A stretch of DNA of 64,000 nucleotides, taken from Bursaphelenchus xylophilus. Its lineage: Eukaryota; Nematoda; Chromadorea; Rhabditida; Aphelenchoididae. Position 1 is the first letter of the stretch, and every line of letters begins with the position of its first letter. The position numbers were made by a program, and so were the translations under genes. Below, piece after piece: positions 1-13,444 of this stretch. The DNA is taken from positions 7,564,001-7,628,000 of the forward strand of contig CAJFCV020000001.1 of NCBI GenBank assembly GCA_904066235.2. Direction: 5' to 3'. Below the pieces are notes generated by a model. That model searched no databases, was not told the DNA's origin, and saw only the letters and a program-made list of their open reading frames with translations.

Positions 1-981
1 TGTCGCGGAGAGAGTACGCCCAACGCGGAGAGCGGTCACAGAGAAAAACGCTTTTTGGCCATAACTTTGGCAGTTTCGTGAGGAAAAAATTTATTTTTTG
101 TGGAAAGATTACCCTTTACGGTAGAAATCGGTATGCAACTTTTTGTGCCGAAATTCGGCAAAAAGTTCTAAATTTTCGCGGACTTTCGATCTAAAAATCT
201 CGGTTGTTTCAAAAGCGCGAGTTAGGATTCTCGCATATATTTTAGAAAAAATTATTCTAAATCTGTGCCATGTTTCATCAAAATCTGAGCGTCGCACTTG
301 GGGTACCTCCCCTGTTAGTTAAAAACAAGTTTGTACACTTCCCTAGTAAGGGGTTTTTCGCCCTTACAAACCAAACTTGGGTAGCTAATTTTTACCTATT
401 CTTGACCAGCATAATTCGGCGAATTTTTTGATTTATATCTTGACCTGTAACTCCATACCCCATAGAAGTCCTTCCTCTAAAATCGGTGTGGAACAGCCGC
501 AAATCTCACCGAAATACGTTGTCGACGGTGGGGAACATTCTTTATAATTGACGTTTTTTTCGTACAATGTAGCCTTCTACCACTTCGAAAATGACCAAGG
601 TACCATATTTATCATAACCTTTCTGAATTTAACTTGTCTCAACTTTTGAAACCTTTAAAAACTTTTTGACATGTATGTAACAACAAAAGTAGTCCTACGG
701 TAAACGTGTCAATTATAAAAATTTTCCTCATGGTTGAAAACATAAAACAGCGAGATTTTTTCTTTTTACTCCTTCGGGTTTTTACACACGAACACAATCT
801 TTCTGAATATCTGCCGTACACGGTAATTTCCGAAACAAAAATTCGTGCTGATGTTTAGCTATGCTGTTACAACAATTATGCAAAACATCAAAAGATTCTG
901 AGACAGTCATTTTTTGAAAATTTCCGGCCCTTGTTATGAGAAGCTTCAGTCTGTAGAAAACTCTCTTATAAATTTTTGTAG
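1..981. repeat. Repeat-filled intron 5' of the first visible TRPM exon
   Basis: No coding signal. Bases 1-300 match the repeat at 30097-30282 plus 30799-30850, and the same unit reads in reverse near 7010-7100. Bases 310-485 resemble the interior and right end of the TIR element at 60126-60581 (reverse half, ending CATAGAAGTCCTTCCTC). Bases 625-985 match the right half of the AAAGAGNG foldback at 37481-38593. A T-rich acceptor ending TTTTTGTAG at 973-981 opens the TRPM exon. Confidence 0.7.
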
Positions 982-3900
982 AGAATTTCGCGAATTGTCG
1001 GTTTCATTATTGGATCACTGTTATAAGAACGATGAAATGCGGACTCTCGAACTGCTCACGTACGAGATGTCTAATTGGGGTAGGGAGACAAGCTTGACCT
1101 TGGCCGTGATGGTTAATAACAAACAATTCATCGCACATCCTTGTTGCCAAGCATTGTTGGCAGACTTGTGGCATGGTGGTATGCGGATACGGTCAAGTAC
1201 AAATCTAAAAGTGATCATGGGTCTCCTTTTCCCCCCTTTGCTCGTTTTCATTGACTTTAAATCCGCCGAAGAATTGAGAAGACAGCCTCAAACAGCAGCA
1301 GAGCATGCAGATGATTCGTCGTCGGAATCAGATTCCCGATCTGTCGGGTCAGGATCGAGGTCATCATCTTCTTCAAGTTCTTCTTCCTCTACAAGCAGCT
1401 CTGATGATGATGTTTCTGTTGAAGAGCATGGTCCTCAATTTGGCTCAATGGCACGTTTTATACCTAGATTACAGGGTGTTTCAAGAGATATCGAAAAAAC
1501 TTGCGAATGTCCTCCTTGCTCTTTGCAGCTTTCAATGAAATTTATGTTGCATACTCCCGCACATATCTCTCTTACCACCGTTTAGCTCGGCTGTTAATTG
1601 CGCTACATGTTCCAAATTTTGACTGACCTATCAAAAAGAGCTGCAGAACACCTGGACTAACAGTTTTTTGGACATTTTAAAACAAGGTTCGCGAGTAAGT
1701 CGAGCAACCGCAAAATAGGGGTGCACCGGACTATGTAATTGATCACATATAGTCAATCTCCGTCCATCATACTGAGAGATGTTAGGTATTTCATCAAGCA
1801 TGTGCAAATCATTGCAAAACTAAATAGCCGGCCGGACTTTAGCGGCTTTTTACCTTTTCAGAATCACCCAAACTGGCTGAAATTAAACATGGCTTAGCCC
1901 TACACAATGTAGAGTAAAGTTATGACCGGGTTCATGCAACGTCGAGGTGAAACTACACGAAAACGCAAACCTGAGGATTTTCTGGCAAACTTTGACAATT
2001 TTGTAATTAGAAAAGCGGAATAGATGCGTTTTAAAAGATTTTTGCGCTAGTGCACGCACACAATGCAAAGATAGCGGGAGATTGTTATCCTACGTTCTTC
2101 AGTGTGCAGCAAAGAGTACTGTCGGGGATTTTTAGTCTGTTTTCAATTATTTAGAGGTCGGTTATTCCCAAGCTATTTGTGTAAGGCATTAATGGCATAC
2201 TAAAATCAGGTTAGTAAGATCTTGTACCGGTAACTCCAATAAGTCCCCTATTAGTTTTTCTAAAACAAAAAAGTTGTCGTTGCCTTAGGGCGTGGTCAGT
2301 ATGATTTAGCGTTTTAAGATAACTGAACCATGTCGCTTACTCAAGGTAACGGAGAAAACTTTAGTTATTTTAGGTGATCAGAAAGTTCTGTCCACCAATT
2401 TTTGGAAAACTTGTATACCTCGACTAACAAGGGAAGCCACTTAAATCACAGAGCGATTTTTAAAAACGACTGTTACGGCAATGGAGGTGGCGGAATGGGG
2501 ATATCGAATCTGGAAACCGCTACCTCCACCGGCCTCTAGGAGCCGAGATAATCGACCGACAAGTTTGGCCAAAAAAAAGTTGCCCCGAAAAGCTCCTCTT
2601 TTCGAAAGGTCGAACCGAATGGTCCGGTGGTCTGGAAGCGCGCTTCCGGGCCTTTACCTTTTCAGGTTCGAATCCGCATGGGTTCGGACTTGTAAATAAA
2701 TTTATAAAACTTTCCCTGTGATACAGTAAATTTACTGGAAAAATAAAATTTTCTATTTTTTCCATATTTTGCGTTAAATAAGTGTCCAAATTCCGGAAAT
2801 GTCTTGACGTGAATTTTTGTAGGACCTTCGGTCGATTTTTCGGCGCTACGCCTTTTCGGGTCAGGGACAGTTGGGGTCAACGATACTATGGATCGCCTCG
2901 GTTCGCCGTTGTATGCATCGGGGAGGCAATGGGAAGGCTTAGTTAGTAGAAATAATAAGACTGATCGGGTCCTGGGATAGCTCATCCCCTATTTCGAGGT
3001 ATTTTACATGTACTTACATCAATAATATCTACAGGGTGTTCAGAGAATTGTGGAAAAAACTATTTAATAATAACTTTGCGCTAGGGGGTCCAATCCGAAA
3101 ATTTTTTTTGCATTTTACAGAAAAACCTTAGAGTTTTTAGAATCTAAAATTTTTTTTTCTTTTATCGGCGGAGACTTCCGTAATCCGCCTTGAATTCGGC
3201 GGAGTGTTTTTTTCACAAAAAGAGGCTGTAAATCGTTGTATGGGTAAAGAAAATGGGCGGAAAAGGATCCAGAAGATACAATATGACATTTCTTTCAAAT
3301 TTCTGTGCTTCGGCGGAGACATTTTTTAACCTCGGCGGACGATTTTTCTTCGACTTCGGATAGTCAAAATTGGCTAGAACCAAAGCGTATTGTATCCCGA
3401 GTGGCATGGCGTCTAAAAACGACTTATTATGTCTTCAGCCGGCTGGCAGACGAAAAAACGGCAATTCGGAGGAGAAATCGGCGAAGAAAAAATTAACCCA
3501 TTTTTAAAAGAAATTATGATGAGAAAACTAAAGTTGTAGAGGGTGGGCCACTCGAAACTCCCAACCTCTTTTCAGGTATTTCTCCGCCAGTAATGCACCA
3601 ATTTCTATAAAATTTATATCAAATTGAAGCTGAGACATTCCATTTCTTGTCCACCAAATATGGCCCGTCTAACTTCACGGAGGCACCCGTGAACCTTTTA
3701 CATTTTCATTCTAAATTTTGGGACGCGAAATCGGTGAAACTTGGAATTTTTTTGGAATGATTTTCAATTGAGTTTCTCGGACTTGGAAAATCTTTGGATT
3801 AAGGCAAGAAAAAAGTTGCCAAAAATTAATTATCTGAACACCGGGTAAATAAAAGTTACGGATCTTCGTTTTTTGCTGCTAATGTTGGTTTATATGTTAC

Positions 3901-6900
3901 AATAACTCAGGGCAAAGAAAACTAAGGTTATAAATAGCTAAAATTAGAAAGAATGGACATCGCAAGGCTTCGCCAAGTCTCCGCCGAGCGTCTGCCGACC
4001 ATCCGACCGCTTTGCCAGGCCTCATAGGCACTTCCTACAACCTTTTTTGGTGTATCCACCTGCCATACGTCTCGTATCGATCGGTTTTGTGTTGACCCGA
4101 ACTGTCGTCGACCCGAAAATTCGGGAAGCGACGCTGCGGGAAGTTTAGATGATTCCATTGTTAGATATTTCTTGAAACACCTTGTACAGTACTCTTTTTT
4201 AGCTGTTTCGAAGCAAACGAAAGAAGCCAAAGCAGCAACTCTCGATAACTAGTAATATACAGAGTGAGAGGGATGAATACGTTTTGTCACCACCAAAATG
4301 CAGTCGGACGCAAAGTAAATTAAAGTCGACGGAAAATCTTGGAGGAACCTCAGATACGGCCAGTTTTAATGGGCGGGGAAGTTTTCGACCGCTGAAGAAG
4401 GGAAAATCCATATTCTCTGGGAAGTGGAAGATAAAAGACGTAAGAATTGGTTGTTTTCGAGGTAATGAGATGAATAACAGGTAATCGTTTTATATTTTCA
4501 GGATAAAATTCGTTTCCAAAGAAGAATTTACGAATTCTTCGTTGCCCCGATTACTACATTTTGGTCGTGGACGCTAAGTTTTGCTGTATTTCTCAGCTTA
4601 TACACTTATATTTTACTGGTTAAAACTCCGATTAAACCGTCCATACTTGAATGGATAGTATTCTCATATGTTGTCGGATTCGGGATGGAGATTGTTCGCA
4701 AGGTGAGTTCTAGAGAGAATCATCATTCGGGGTTTAGTTGTGTATGTCGGACCCTAAATCAATTAGAGAAAAATTTGAATATTTCTTTTTGAATTATTGG
4801 AATGCTCTAACTACGGTCGCTATCGGCACTTATCTTGTTGGATTTGGGTTACGATGCAATCCAAGTACAAGGTACGTGTCCTTTTGAGCAGGGGTATAAG
4901 TTGCAGGAGCGCGGGCCGAGTTGTGTTGGCCACGAATTCAATGTTGTGGTCCATAAAGTTGCTTGACTTCTTGAGTGTTCATCCCAGATTCGGACCTTAT
5001 GTCACCATGGCGGGCAAAATGGTGAGTTTTTATTCAAAGTTTACTCATTAATTTCTAGATCATGAATATGTCTTCAATCGTGGTCATGTTGGCCATATCT
5101 CTCCTCGCGTTTGGTTTGGCCCGTCAATCGATTACGTATCCCAATGAAGAATGGAGCTGGCTTTTGCTAAGAAATGTGTTCTACAAGCCCTACTTTATGT
5201 TATATGGAGAAGTTTATGCTGATGAGATCGATACTTGTGGAGATGAAGCCTGGGATGAACACATGGAGAAGAGGATCCCCGTTGATGCGTTGACAAATAC
5301 TTGTGGGTTTCCAAACTTGTGTTAAGAGGTTTTTTGTAGCTATGAGTTGCGTGCCTGGCCATTGGGTTCCACCTTTGTTGATGACAGTTTTCTTGTTAAT
5401 TGCTAACATTTTACTCATCAGTATGCTGATCGCCATTTTTAAGTAAGGTCTCTTTGGGTAGTGTACAGCCATGTTTCTTATTATTTATTTAACCGTTCTT
5501 TCAGTAATATATTTGATGCCGCAAATAAAATCTCCCATCAGATCTGGCTTTTCCAGCGCTACAGACAAGTCATGGAATATCAAAATACATCGATCCTGCC
5601 ACCACCTTTGACACCACTCTATCATCTTCATTTAGTTTACAAATATCTTCGCTTTCGTTATGAAATACGAAGAGAAAGGCTTGTCCAGAACGAGATAAAT
5701 TCTGGAGACGATCCGAAGAAAATTCAGACAGCGGAAAAGAAGAGAAAACAAAAAGTCAGGCTACTGAGAGAACAGCTCTTCGATGCCACTCTTAGTATGT
5801 TTGTTAATCAGTAGCACTAACGTGGATTTAGAACTTTTTTTTAATCGAGAGCAAATCGAAAAGATGCACGATTTTGAAGAAGAATGCATGGAAAGTTTGG
5901 CACGGGAGAAAGAATTCCTTAGTAGCAGAACAAACGAAGAACGGCTCAGAAGAACGGTGGAACGTACTGACAATATTCTGCAGAGAGTAAACGATCTGTC
6001 ACAGAAAGAAAGTTATTTTTCCGATTCCATCAATCACTTTGAAAACAGGCTAGAGCACATTGAAAACGCACAGGTAGATAAACTATGGAAGTGCAATACA
6101 CTCGTTCATTCCAGGTCGAAACTCTAAAGTATCTGAAGCATTTGTCAGAAGCCCTACCAAGATTATACGATGCTTTATTATGTGGTGAAGATGATGAGAA
6201 TATGGAATTAAATCTGGAGAAAAAATCATCCAAGCAGACAAGTGGAATGGTATTTCATCTACTGTTAATCTGTATTTTAATTCTCAATATTTTTAGTCTG
6301 AAGCGAAACCAGATATGGCAGAAGGAAGCAATGAAATGCGTAATCGAAGTAGAACAACTACCATTGGAGGAGAGGCATTTCAGAAACTAGGAAACAAGTC
6401 CTCCACCAGTTTTGGAAATCTTCTTTCCACTGAGGCAATCCCAATTAAAACCAGCGGAGTGTCTGTTAATGCGTTCAGAAGTAGTGTGCGAAGACCACAA
6501 AGGAACGAGTATACCTCGATAACAGACACCATTGAGATTGATCGTGCTGAGGCCAGGGCCCCTTTCACTCCAAAATTCGAAAGAGGATATATTGAAAGCA
6601 CAGGTAAAGACGCTTCCAAAATAGTGACCTTGTTTAGTGGAAGATTATATAACCGATGAAGAAGAAGGCGAGGCGCATGATGACTCTAATCCACACGAAG
6701 TGAGGTCGACTTCGCAAGGTCTCGCTTACTATGACGACCCTCAGTATCAGTCGCAGAGGGAAGATAACGACGATGATTACCCCAACGAGAACCGCGACAC
6801 TCCAAACACAACACTTCGAAGGGCCAAATCTTCGTTTATACGGACCCACAATCAAAGGATGAGGGAATACGAAGAGGTATGCTTAAAAGAGTGTTTTTTA

Positions 6901-8309
6901 AAACTTGAAGGATGGCCCGAACATTTCCAAAAAACGACTGTCTCAGAATCTTTTGATTTTTGCATAGACTAGCTAGCAAAGTAATGGCCAAAAAGTGTTT
7001 TTTTTTTCCTCTGACCGCTCTCCGCGTTTAGCGTACTCTCTCGGCCCAAAGATCGCTGAATATCTCGGCTGCGCCTTCAAAGCGCGAGCTAAAACGTTGA
7101 GGAACTGCCGTTGCAACGGCTAAAATCAAGTTTACGTTACACCTCCGTGGATTTTACAGTATGCTTTTTTGCATTTTCGATTTTACGCACATCCGCGGAG
7201 CCGCGGCGGAGACCTCAGATTTCGGCGGACGTTGTTTTGGGGGTTTGGCTTTTGCAAATTCATGTTGAAAAAGAGGTTGGGGCGATTTTTTGTTGTCATA
7301 CGATGCACAGATGGCAAAAATTTCGTAAAAATTTCATACTTTCTTTCACCGGGCGGAGGCTTTATCAAAGGAAAAAACAGTCTTAGGAGTCCGGGAAAAA
7401 TCTCAGCTACAAGATTTGTCCGCCGGACCAAAAAAATCGGAAATCTTTGAGAGATGATGTTGCTCTGATGGATTCTTGTAGCTGAGATTTTTCCCGGGCT
7501 CCTAAGACTATTTTGACGCTTTGATAAAGCCTCCGCCGAGTCCTCCGCCGTGGAAAAAAGTAAGAAATTTTTGCCATCTGTGCATCGGATGATAACAAAA
7601 AATCGCCCCAACCTCTTTTCCAACATGAATTTGCAAAAGCTAAACCCCCAAAACAACGTCCGCCGAAATCTGAGGTCTCCGCCGCGGCTCCGCGGATGTG
7701 CGTAAAATCGAAAATGCAAAAAATCATACCGTAAAATCCACGGAGATGTAACGTAAACTTGATTTCAGCCGTTGCAACGGCGTTTCCGCCATGTAATGCG
7801 ATGTGATTTTTAAAAAAGGCCCTAATTGTCTCCGTCGAGAAGTGGTCCCTCCGCCGACGAAAGAAAAAATTTTTTTTTAGAGATTCTAAAAACGCACGAC
7901 GTGAATTTTTAGAACCAAAAATAAATTCGTTGATAGCTGCAAAAAACACAAAGATATAAGAAAATTATTTGTCCAAAGTTTCTTGAAACACCCTGTATTA
8001 CAACAATCATGCAAAACACCAAAAGATCCTGAGACAGTAATTTTTTGGAAATGTCCCTGGACATTTCCAAATATGAGAAGCTGTAAAAAAACTCTCTTTT
8101 AAATTGGTATTCGCCCTATAATATTATAGGAAATCGCCGGTGACAGCGATTTGCCCGGACCCAGCAAGCTAACGAACGGTTCAGATGCCGAAAAAGAAGC
8201 AGGGTCCCCGAGGTCCACGGAACGAAGTGCTAACTCATCTTCTGAATTTCTACAATTTATAGGAACCTCAAACGATCCAGAAAAGAAACACTCACGAGAG
8301 AGCATTTAA
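982..8309 (+). CDS. TRPM-family cation channel, 3' part of gene
   Basis: Melastatin-type TRP channel (Ca2+/Mg2+-permeable plasma-membrane channel; nematode relatives are gon-2, gtl-1, gtl-2). The N-terminal homology region lies before the window. Exons read: 982 to about 1411 (pre-membrane helices, LLTYEMSNWGRETSLTLA, then a Ser/Asp-rich run), 4203-4439, 4502-4702 (RRIYEFFVAPITTFW, S1), 4738-4871, 4907-5021, 5059-5302 (pore with YGEVYADEID), 5340-5442 (S6, LLMTVFLLIANILLISMLIA), 5505-5794 (TRP helix region), 5832-6073 and 6115-6249 (coiled coil), 6297-6603, 6638-6876, 8130-8309 (stop). Phases close from 4203 onward. There is no C-terminal kinase. The end of the first exon is uncertain: several phase-0 GT donors precede a transposon at 1472. 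Its 3' end converges on SF3B1, 162 bp away. Confidence 0.9.
1472..4184. mobile_element. TA-flanked TIR element filling a TRPM intron
   Basis: Begins CAGGGTGTTTCAAGA and ends TCTTGAAACACCTTG, flanked by TA on both sides (1470-1471 and 4185-4186). This matches the terminal pattern of Tc1/mariner-type elements; the same terminus recurs at 36248-37099. I see no transposase in the 2.7 kb. Nested inside are a fragment at about 1673 (TTAAAACAAGG terminus shared with 27111), a CAAGGGAAG start after TAA near 2429, a tRNA-like stretch at 2620-2690 and another CAGGGTGTT start near 3033. The right end lies about 18 bp before the next TRPM exon. Confidence 0.65.
2620..2690 (+). repeat. tRNA-like sequence inside intronic element
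   Basis: Contains a perfect B-box match GGTTCGAATCC and a weak A box (TGGTCTGGAAG) at roughly tRNA spacing. I cannot fold a convincing cloverleaf, so this is a tRNA-derived remnant rather than a tRNA gene. Confidence 0.5.
6886..8099. mobile_element. AAAGAGNG foldback element filling the last TRPM intron
   Basis: Starts AAAGAGTGTTTTTTA and ends in the inverse AAAAAACTCTCTTT, with TA on both flanks. The intron spans 6877-8129, so almost the whole intron is the element. Inside is a second, nearly perfect palindrome (arms about 7105-7440 and 7470-7795, centre near 7455). Same terminal family as 18794-19262 and 37481-38593. Confidence 0.75.
7105..7795. repeat. Long inverted repeat, arms about 330 bp
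   Basis: Left arm includes GCCGTTGCAACGGC, CCTCCGTGGATTTTACAGTA and CGGCGGAGACCTCAG. The right arm carries the same landmarks in inverse order (CTGAGGTCTCCGCCG, then TCCACGGAG, then the GTTGCAACGGC block). The spacer is only about 30 bp, so a transcript would form a long hairpin. Overlapping open frames on both strands here are by-products of the repeat. Confidence 0.8.
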
Positions 8310-8471
8310 AGCTCAAATCGCGGGTAAAAACGTTGCCTCACATTGTTGTCATTTTGTTTTTAAAAACTGTATAAAGAAAAAAGTACGAAGTCACCACATT
8401 AAAAACAAGTCAAGATGAAATATTAATTTAATTCATTTTAAAATAAAGTTAATAAGGAAACAAGGAGATCT
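8310..8471. other. Convergent 3' region between TRPM and SF3B1
   Basis: 162 bp between two stop codons. AT-rich, with AATAAAG at about 8440 on the + strand as a possible poly(A) signal for TRPM. Nothing else seen. Confidence 0.5.
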
Positions 8472-11400
8472 CTATAAAACGTAATCCAATTCGTATCTGG
8501 AGAAGGTGTTCCTGTCGGTGTCATTGAACCGTGGATAGCCGGCGACTAATGCATCTTGAGAGCCAAGGATAAGATTATTAAACACCTTCCACGCAGGTTC
8601 GCGGACTTTCCGCGCAGGATGCCAAAGGGCTTGAATGCAATACTGCATAACTCTTATCGGCCCCAGCGAAACACGCATTGCATCGCACGCAAATACGAAT
8701 CTTTGAATAACATGAGGCGAGTTTTCTAACATATTAGGCCAGACATGGTTCATCAAATGTGTTAACGCATCTTCACAGCCAAATCCATATACGCCTAAGG
8801 TTAAATGTGCCACTGCATCGATAGCAATCTGACGATGAACAATATCACTAAAGATTAATAAAATTTTCGTATTTCCAAGTTACCTACCGCTCCATCAAGG
8901 CATCAATCAGCAACGGAGTAACTGCATAGATATAATCTTTAGCCATTTCTCCAATGTATTCAAACATGAATGACAAGGCCTTCAATACACCATTTTGAAC
9001 ATTGATTTCCGGCACTCTATATTCGTTCATGATGGCTGGTAACACAGTAAACGGAGCGCATGTTTCGGCGACAATGGCTATGGCAACAGTTGTGCACACA
9101 CGCAATTGACGCTCCTGAACTTTCAAGTTACTCAGTAACGTCGCCAAAACATCATGAGGACCAATAGCCTTAGCGATGTACCCGAACGTATTGATGGCCA
9201 CTCGACGAATTGACTTTTTATGAGCCTTCAGAAGGTCGAGTAACTCGAAGCAGATTCTCATCCATTCTCTGGCAGAAACAAATTCACTTCCTCTGTCTGC
9301 AATCTTCCCCACCAGCTCGATACAATTCTCTTGCACTTTCTCGTGCCGATTCTTCAGGATGGGAGTGAGTCGCGGGAGAAGGTCCTTGATCGGAGGATTC
9401 ATTTTGGTCATTCCTATCACCGTAACAATCGCATTCAAAGCGCCCAGAATGGAACCAAGAACTTCAGGGTATTCCTCTCCCAAATATTCGTACAGGACGA
9501 CACCCAAATGACACATCAGCTTCTCTTCGTCGCAAATGTGCATTACCGGAGCAATTCGAGCAATCTAATAGGCATCATACTATATGTTTCATTAATGACT
9601 TACCAAGTCAGTAGCCTGTTGACGAACCTTCGCAGATTTGTTGTTCAACCTCCACAAAATGGTACCGCAAATTTGAGGGAAATAAGGCTTCGCTCGAAGA
9701 CCCAGGCCATTGCAAACGGTGCCAAATCCATTTAACATAACAGCATCCTAAAGACCAGAATATTAAACTAACAATAAGGGTTTACTTCTTGGGTTTGTTC
9801 CTGGAAAGCGTAAAGAATTCCGTCGATTAGTTGTTCCTCAAGACGCGGATCAATCTCGGAAGCTCCCATCAAGCTAATAATATTCTCAATAGTCTCCATC
9901 ACCATCTTTCTATATTGCTCTGTTTCGTCCTTTAAGTCGTCAACGATTCTTCCTATGATTTCCACGGAGCCAACCTAAACATTTTAACACTACAGGGTGC
10001 GCCAATAAAACCTGGACAACCATCAATTCCATATGGCATTTTTCGGGTGGCCTAAGAACGAAAAATTTTCGCCCTTTTAGTAAGGGTAAAAGCCGTTCTA
10101 CACAGCCAGGGTAATGTCAAGGTTGGGGCCTATTGCAAGAATGAAAAAATAACCAAAAGTTTTTGAAAATTTTTCCGAAGAATGAGCGGGGAATTAATTC
10201 GCACATTATTTCCGCTAACTAAGGTTCTTCAAGTTTATTGTATGTAAAGTACGTTCTACGAAAATTCGGATTTTGCGCTTTTAAGGACCTCAACGCCAGA
10301 GTATCGTTCGGGTTGCTCCGAAATTCCGTGATTACAGAGCATATGCATCACCAATTCTTACAGTTTAAAGTTTTGGCAGTTTACAACGTGTTGGAAAGCA
10401 CTTGAGAGTAAAAATAAACATAGCGCTGCAAACTGGATACATGATGACACAGGCGAACAACTTTTATAGCAATCTTTAACCCAAGCTCATTAGAAGAGCG
10501 ACCATGCAGTAGATAAAAAAATACTTTTCCAAAAGTAACTAGTCAGACTCTGGTTATCATTATAAAAGACCTGGTGCCTAAAGATGCTTGGAATCACACA
10601 TGTAAACTTCAACATAAAAATTTTTCATTTAACGGAAATTTTCCGAAAAAGGCGTGTTTTTAAGAAAACTTTGACCGCAAGTAAAAAGTGTAATAGTTGT
10701 AATTAGGCAAAATCAATTTTAGTGTATAAAAAGCGACCGCTACTGTCATAAAATGTAGATTTCGGCCCCTAGCATCCAAAGGTAAAGCTAGTGTCACCAA
10801 TTTTTAACTAACTTGGGGTCCGTGTTTCAGGGGCCTTCGTTCTGAGCACTTATAATGGCAAAACAATTATAAGTGTTCTTGTCTGAAAACCTTGGTGATG
10901 GATTCTTGGACGCATTACACGTTTGCACAAGTGCCCAGTTTATAGTGTTACACCCTGTAAAATACTTGGGATACCCACCTTCTGAGCGATCTCCACTGTA
11001 GTATCGACCAACTGCTTATAATTTCTTCTATCCAACGCCATTCGACGATTCCAGAACGCCCGGAAGAACGGTGGGAGGATCTCGTCGCGTATGTATTTCG
11101 CCTCCACTCCATCAGTGGAACAACATTGTTTCACAACCTAAAAAATATATACCCAACAAAGAGTTTTACCTTCAACACAATCTTTTTCATTTCTTCATCT
11201 GGAGAGTTGAATTCTCTGATCAAAATAATCATAACTTCGGTGGTATAATATGAAGCATATTCGGCATCCATCAGCGGAATAAGGAACCCAATCGCTTTCA
11301 AGAATGCAGCAAGTCCTTTTCCTCGATGACTTCTTATGCCCTTCCATAGAGGCTTTAGGACAGAATCAAAAGCTTCAATTCCATATGGAGCAGCGGCTTC

Positions 11401-13444
11401 GGCTAATGCAGATAAACATAAGGCCGTGATGGTCCTAACCTTCTGTTGTTCATCCACGAGGCCATTCTCGACAGTTTCAACCAAAGCCTTAAGATGTGGC
11501 AGAACCGCGCATCCCATTAAAATAGCGATTTGTTGTACAATTTTGATACCTAAATGTCACAGTAACTTTTAAACAACTTAACCTACCAGTGTGCCGTGCC
11601 TGCCAACTTTTTTTGCTCTTACAGACGGCTTTCAAAAATGGCAAAAGGGCCGGAATCCCCAGAGCGGAGGCAACTACCGCAAAAGCTCGAGCTGTGGTAT
11701 TCCTAACATATTCATCAACATTGTCGATATCTGGCCGCATTGTTGAAATCATCGTAGCTAGACCGGCGGCCTTGGCCAAGTTGGAGATTATCTCCCTTCC
11801 TTCGACTCGAGCGTAGTAATCTTCATCAATAAGTAATGGCTCGATGACAACAAGAATCTTGTGAACATAGGGCCGTACGAGGTCATCGAGTTTGTAGAGA
11901 ATACGATCAATTACCTTGACCATGAGATGTCTTTCCTGATCTTCCAATGTAGGAGACATTAAAAGCGGAAGGATCTGATTGAATAACGGCCCCGCTCCCA
12001 ACTTTCGTGCATTTTCGGTGATCTTCCTAAGTCCAGTTTTTCGCTGAGGTGGAGTTCCATTCTTTATCCGAAGCAGATACCCCATTATCTCCCTTTCATT
12101 TTTTTCCGCCTTAGTCAATGTGCTTTCGTCAACATCTTCCAACAGCTTTTCGAAATATTGAATATCTTCCGGTTTCAACGCCGGAAGATCCTTGTCCTTC
12201 GGTTGTGTGTCCAATATCCCTCCAGCTCCGACCTTCTCCCCAGCACCACCTCTCTCGGGGGTATCCGGAATGCTAAATCCCCCTAGACCACCAGCACCCA
12301 TAGGAGTCGGTGTGGCCAAGAGCTTGCGAGATGGAGTTCTGATTGGATTATATCCAGGAGGAGGGGCCAAAACTCTGTAACCAGGTGGGAAGAGAGCATT
12401 CAACTCTTCATCCGAGATGTGCTGATTTCGACTTTCAAGCTCGGCTTCATGCTTGTAAATGGCCATTTGTTCCGGCGTCATGGGAATCATAGGTACAGCT
12501 GGCGTTTTCATGTTCATGGCATTCATTCCAACTGGAGTCGAACCTCCGGGCGTCAGGAGTGGAGTTTGTCCAACACCTGGTGTTGCTGATGGCGTCATAT
12601 CCAGACTATTCATCGGAGTTTCAGCCCCAGGAGTCTGTCCAGGTGTAAGATCCCATCTTGAACGTCGTTTAGAACCCGGAGTAGCATCAACTCGAGATTC
12701 GAGGATATCTGCCTTCGATTCGTATGGAGTCTCAGCCCCCCAACCTGGAGTCAATCCACCATCAACCTTGGGAGTTTCGTCGAATCGGTTTCTTCGAACA
12801 CTCTGGGAAGGAGTCGTTCCCCAGTTTTGGCCAGCAGCTGGTGTCGCATCACCATTCCCGATCCTGACAGGAGTCTCGTCCCACTGATTGACTTGAGGAG
12901 TTTGTGCCTAAATTAGAAAACCGTCTTCTTTGCCAAATATCAACACCAAGGACATGAAAGATAGATGGACTTACGACTGCCGCAGCAGATAACGGCTGAT
13001 TAATACCGAGTCGTTTCCTTGGACCCTGAGTAGGTGTCGCATCTTCTATTTTACTCTTCTTTTCCGTCGGTTCTTCAACAACTTTGAGATCGCCAGATTT
13101 GTATCTATTAAGCAACTCCCGCTGAACTTGTTGATTCTCGGCCTCGAATGCTCTCTCCTGCATGATAGCTGCATAGTCTCTGCCGTCTGGAGTCTGTTCA
13201 ACTAAAAGTATAAAGTACACAAACCGCAAACAAACGCTTACTAAACATATCAGCTCTTTCAGGAGAAATAGGCCGTTTCCTGGCCCGGCTATGATAGTCG
13301 CTTTGTCTGTCAGCAATAGTCCTTTGTCGTGAAGCATCTTGGAGTTCATCACGGTCGTCCTAAAAAAAAGTAAAACAAACGACCTTTTCAAATCCATACC
13401 TGCGACGCTACTTCGTCCTTGTAATTTTGAATCTTGTTCGACAT
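8472..13444 (-). CDS. SF3B1: Splicing factor 3B subunit 1 (SF3B1/SAP155)
   Basis: HEAT-repeat scaffold of the U2 snRNP SF3b complex; binds the branch-site duplex in the nucleus. Exons (complement): 13400-13444, 13242-13359, 12975-13201, 11587-12907, 11170-11549, 10979-11137, 9786-9974, 9604-9747, 8888-9564, 8472-8847. Total 3636 nt, 1211 aa, all phases closing. The N-terminus carries TP-rich repeats ([13 protein letters not shown]) that are cyclin-dependent phosphorylation sites in known SF3B1; the C-terminus ends YELDYVL like the family. Residues of the human hotspot region are kept: [15 protein letters not shown], and [10 protein letters not shown] with the K700 equivalent; also [10 protein letters not shown] at the pladienolide site. 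Somewhat shorter than the usual ~1300 aa. One intron holds a transposon; the others are 32-66 bp. Confidence 0.97.
9993..10957. mobile_element. TA-flanked element in SF3B1 intron
   Basis: Starts CAGGGTGCGCCAATAAAACC and ends ...CACCCTG between TA dinucleotides (9991-9992, 10958-10959). Only the outer 7 bp are inverted. The SF3B1 intron (9975-10978) is essentially this insertion. A related start, AGGTGCGCCAATAAAATCTGG, occurs at about 29702 in an asparaginyl-tRNA synthetase intron. No open frame of note. Confidence 0.6.

Noticed and set aside
7111..7949. Several 90-180 codon frames in both directions (HPRSRGGDLRFRRTLFWGF and similar)
   Set aside because: Same peptide appears on both strands because the DNA is a palindrome; the region is an intronic transposon.
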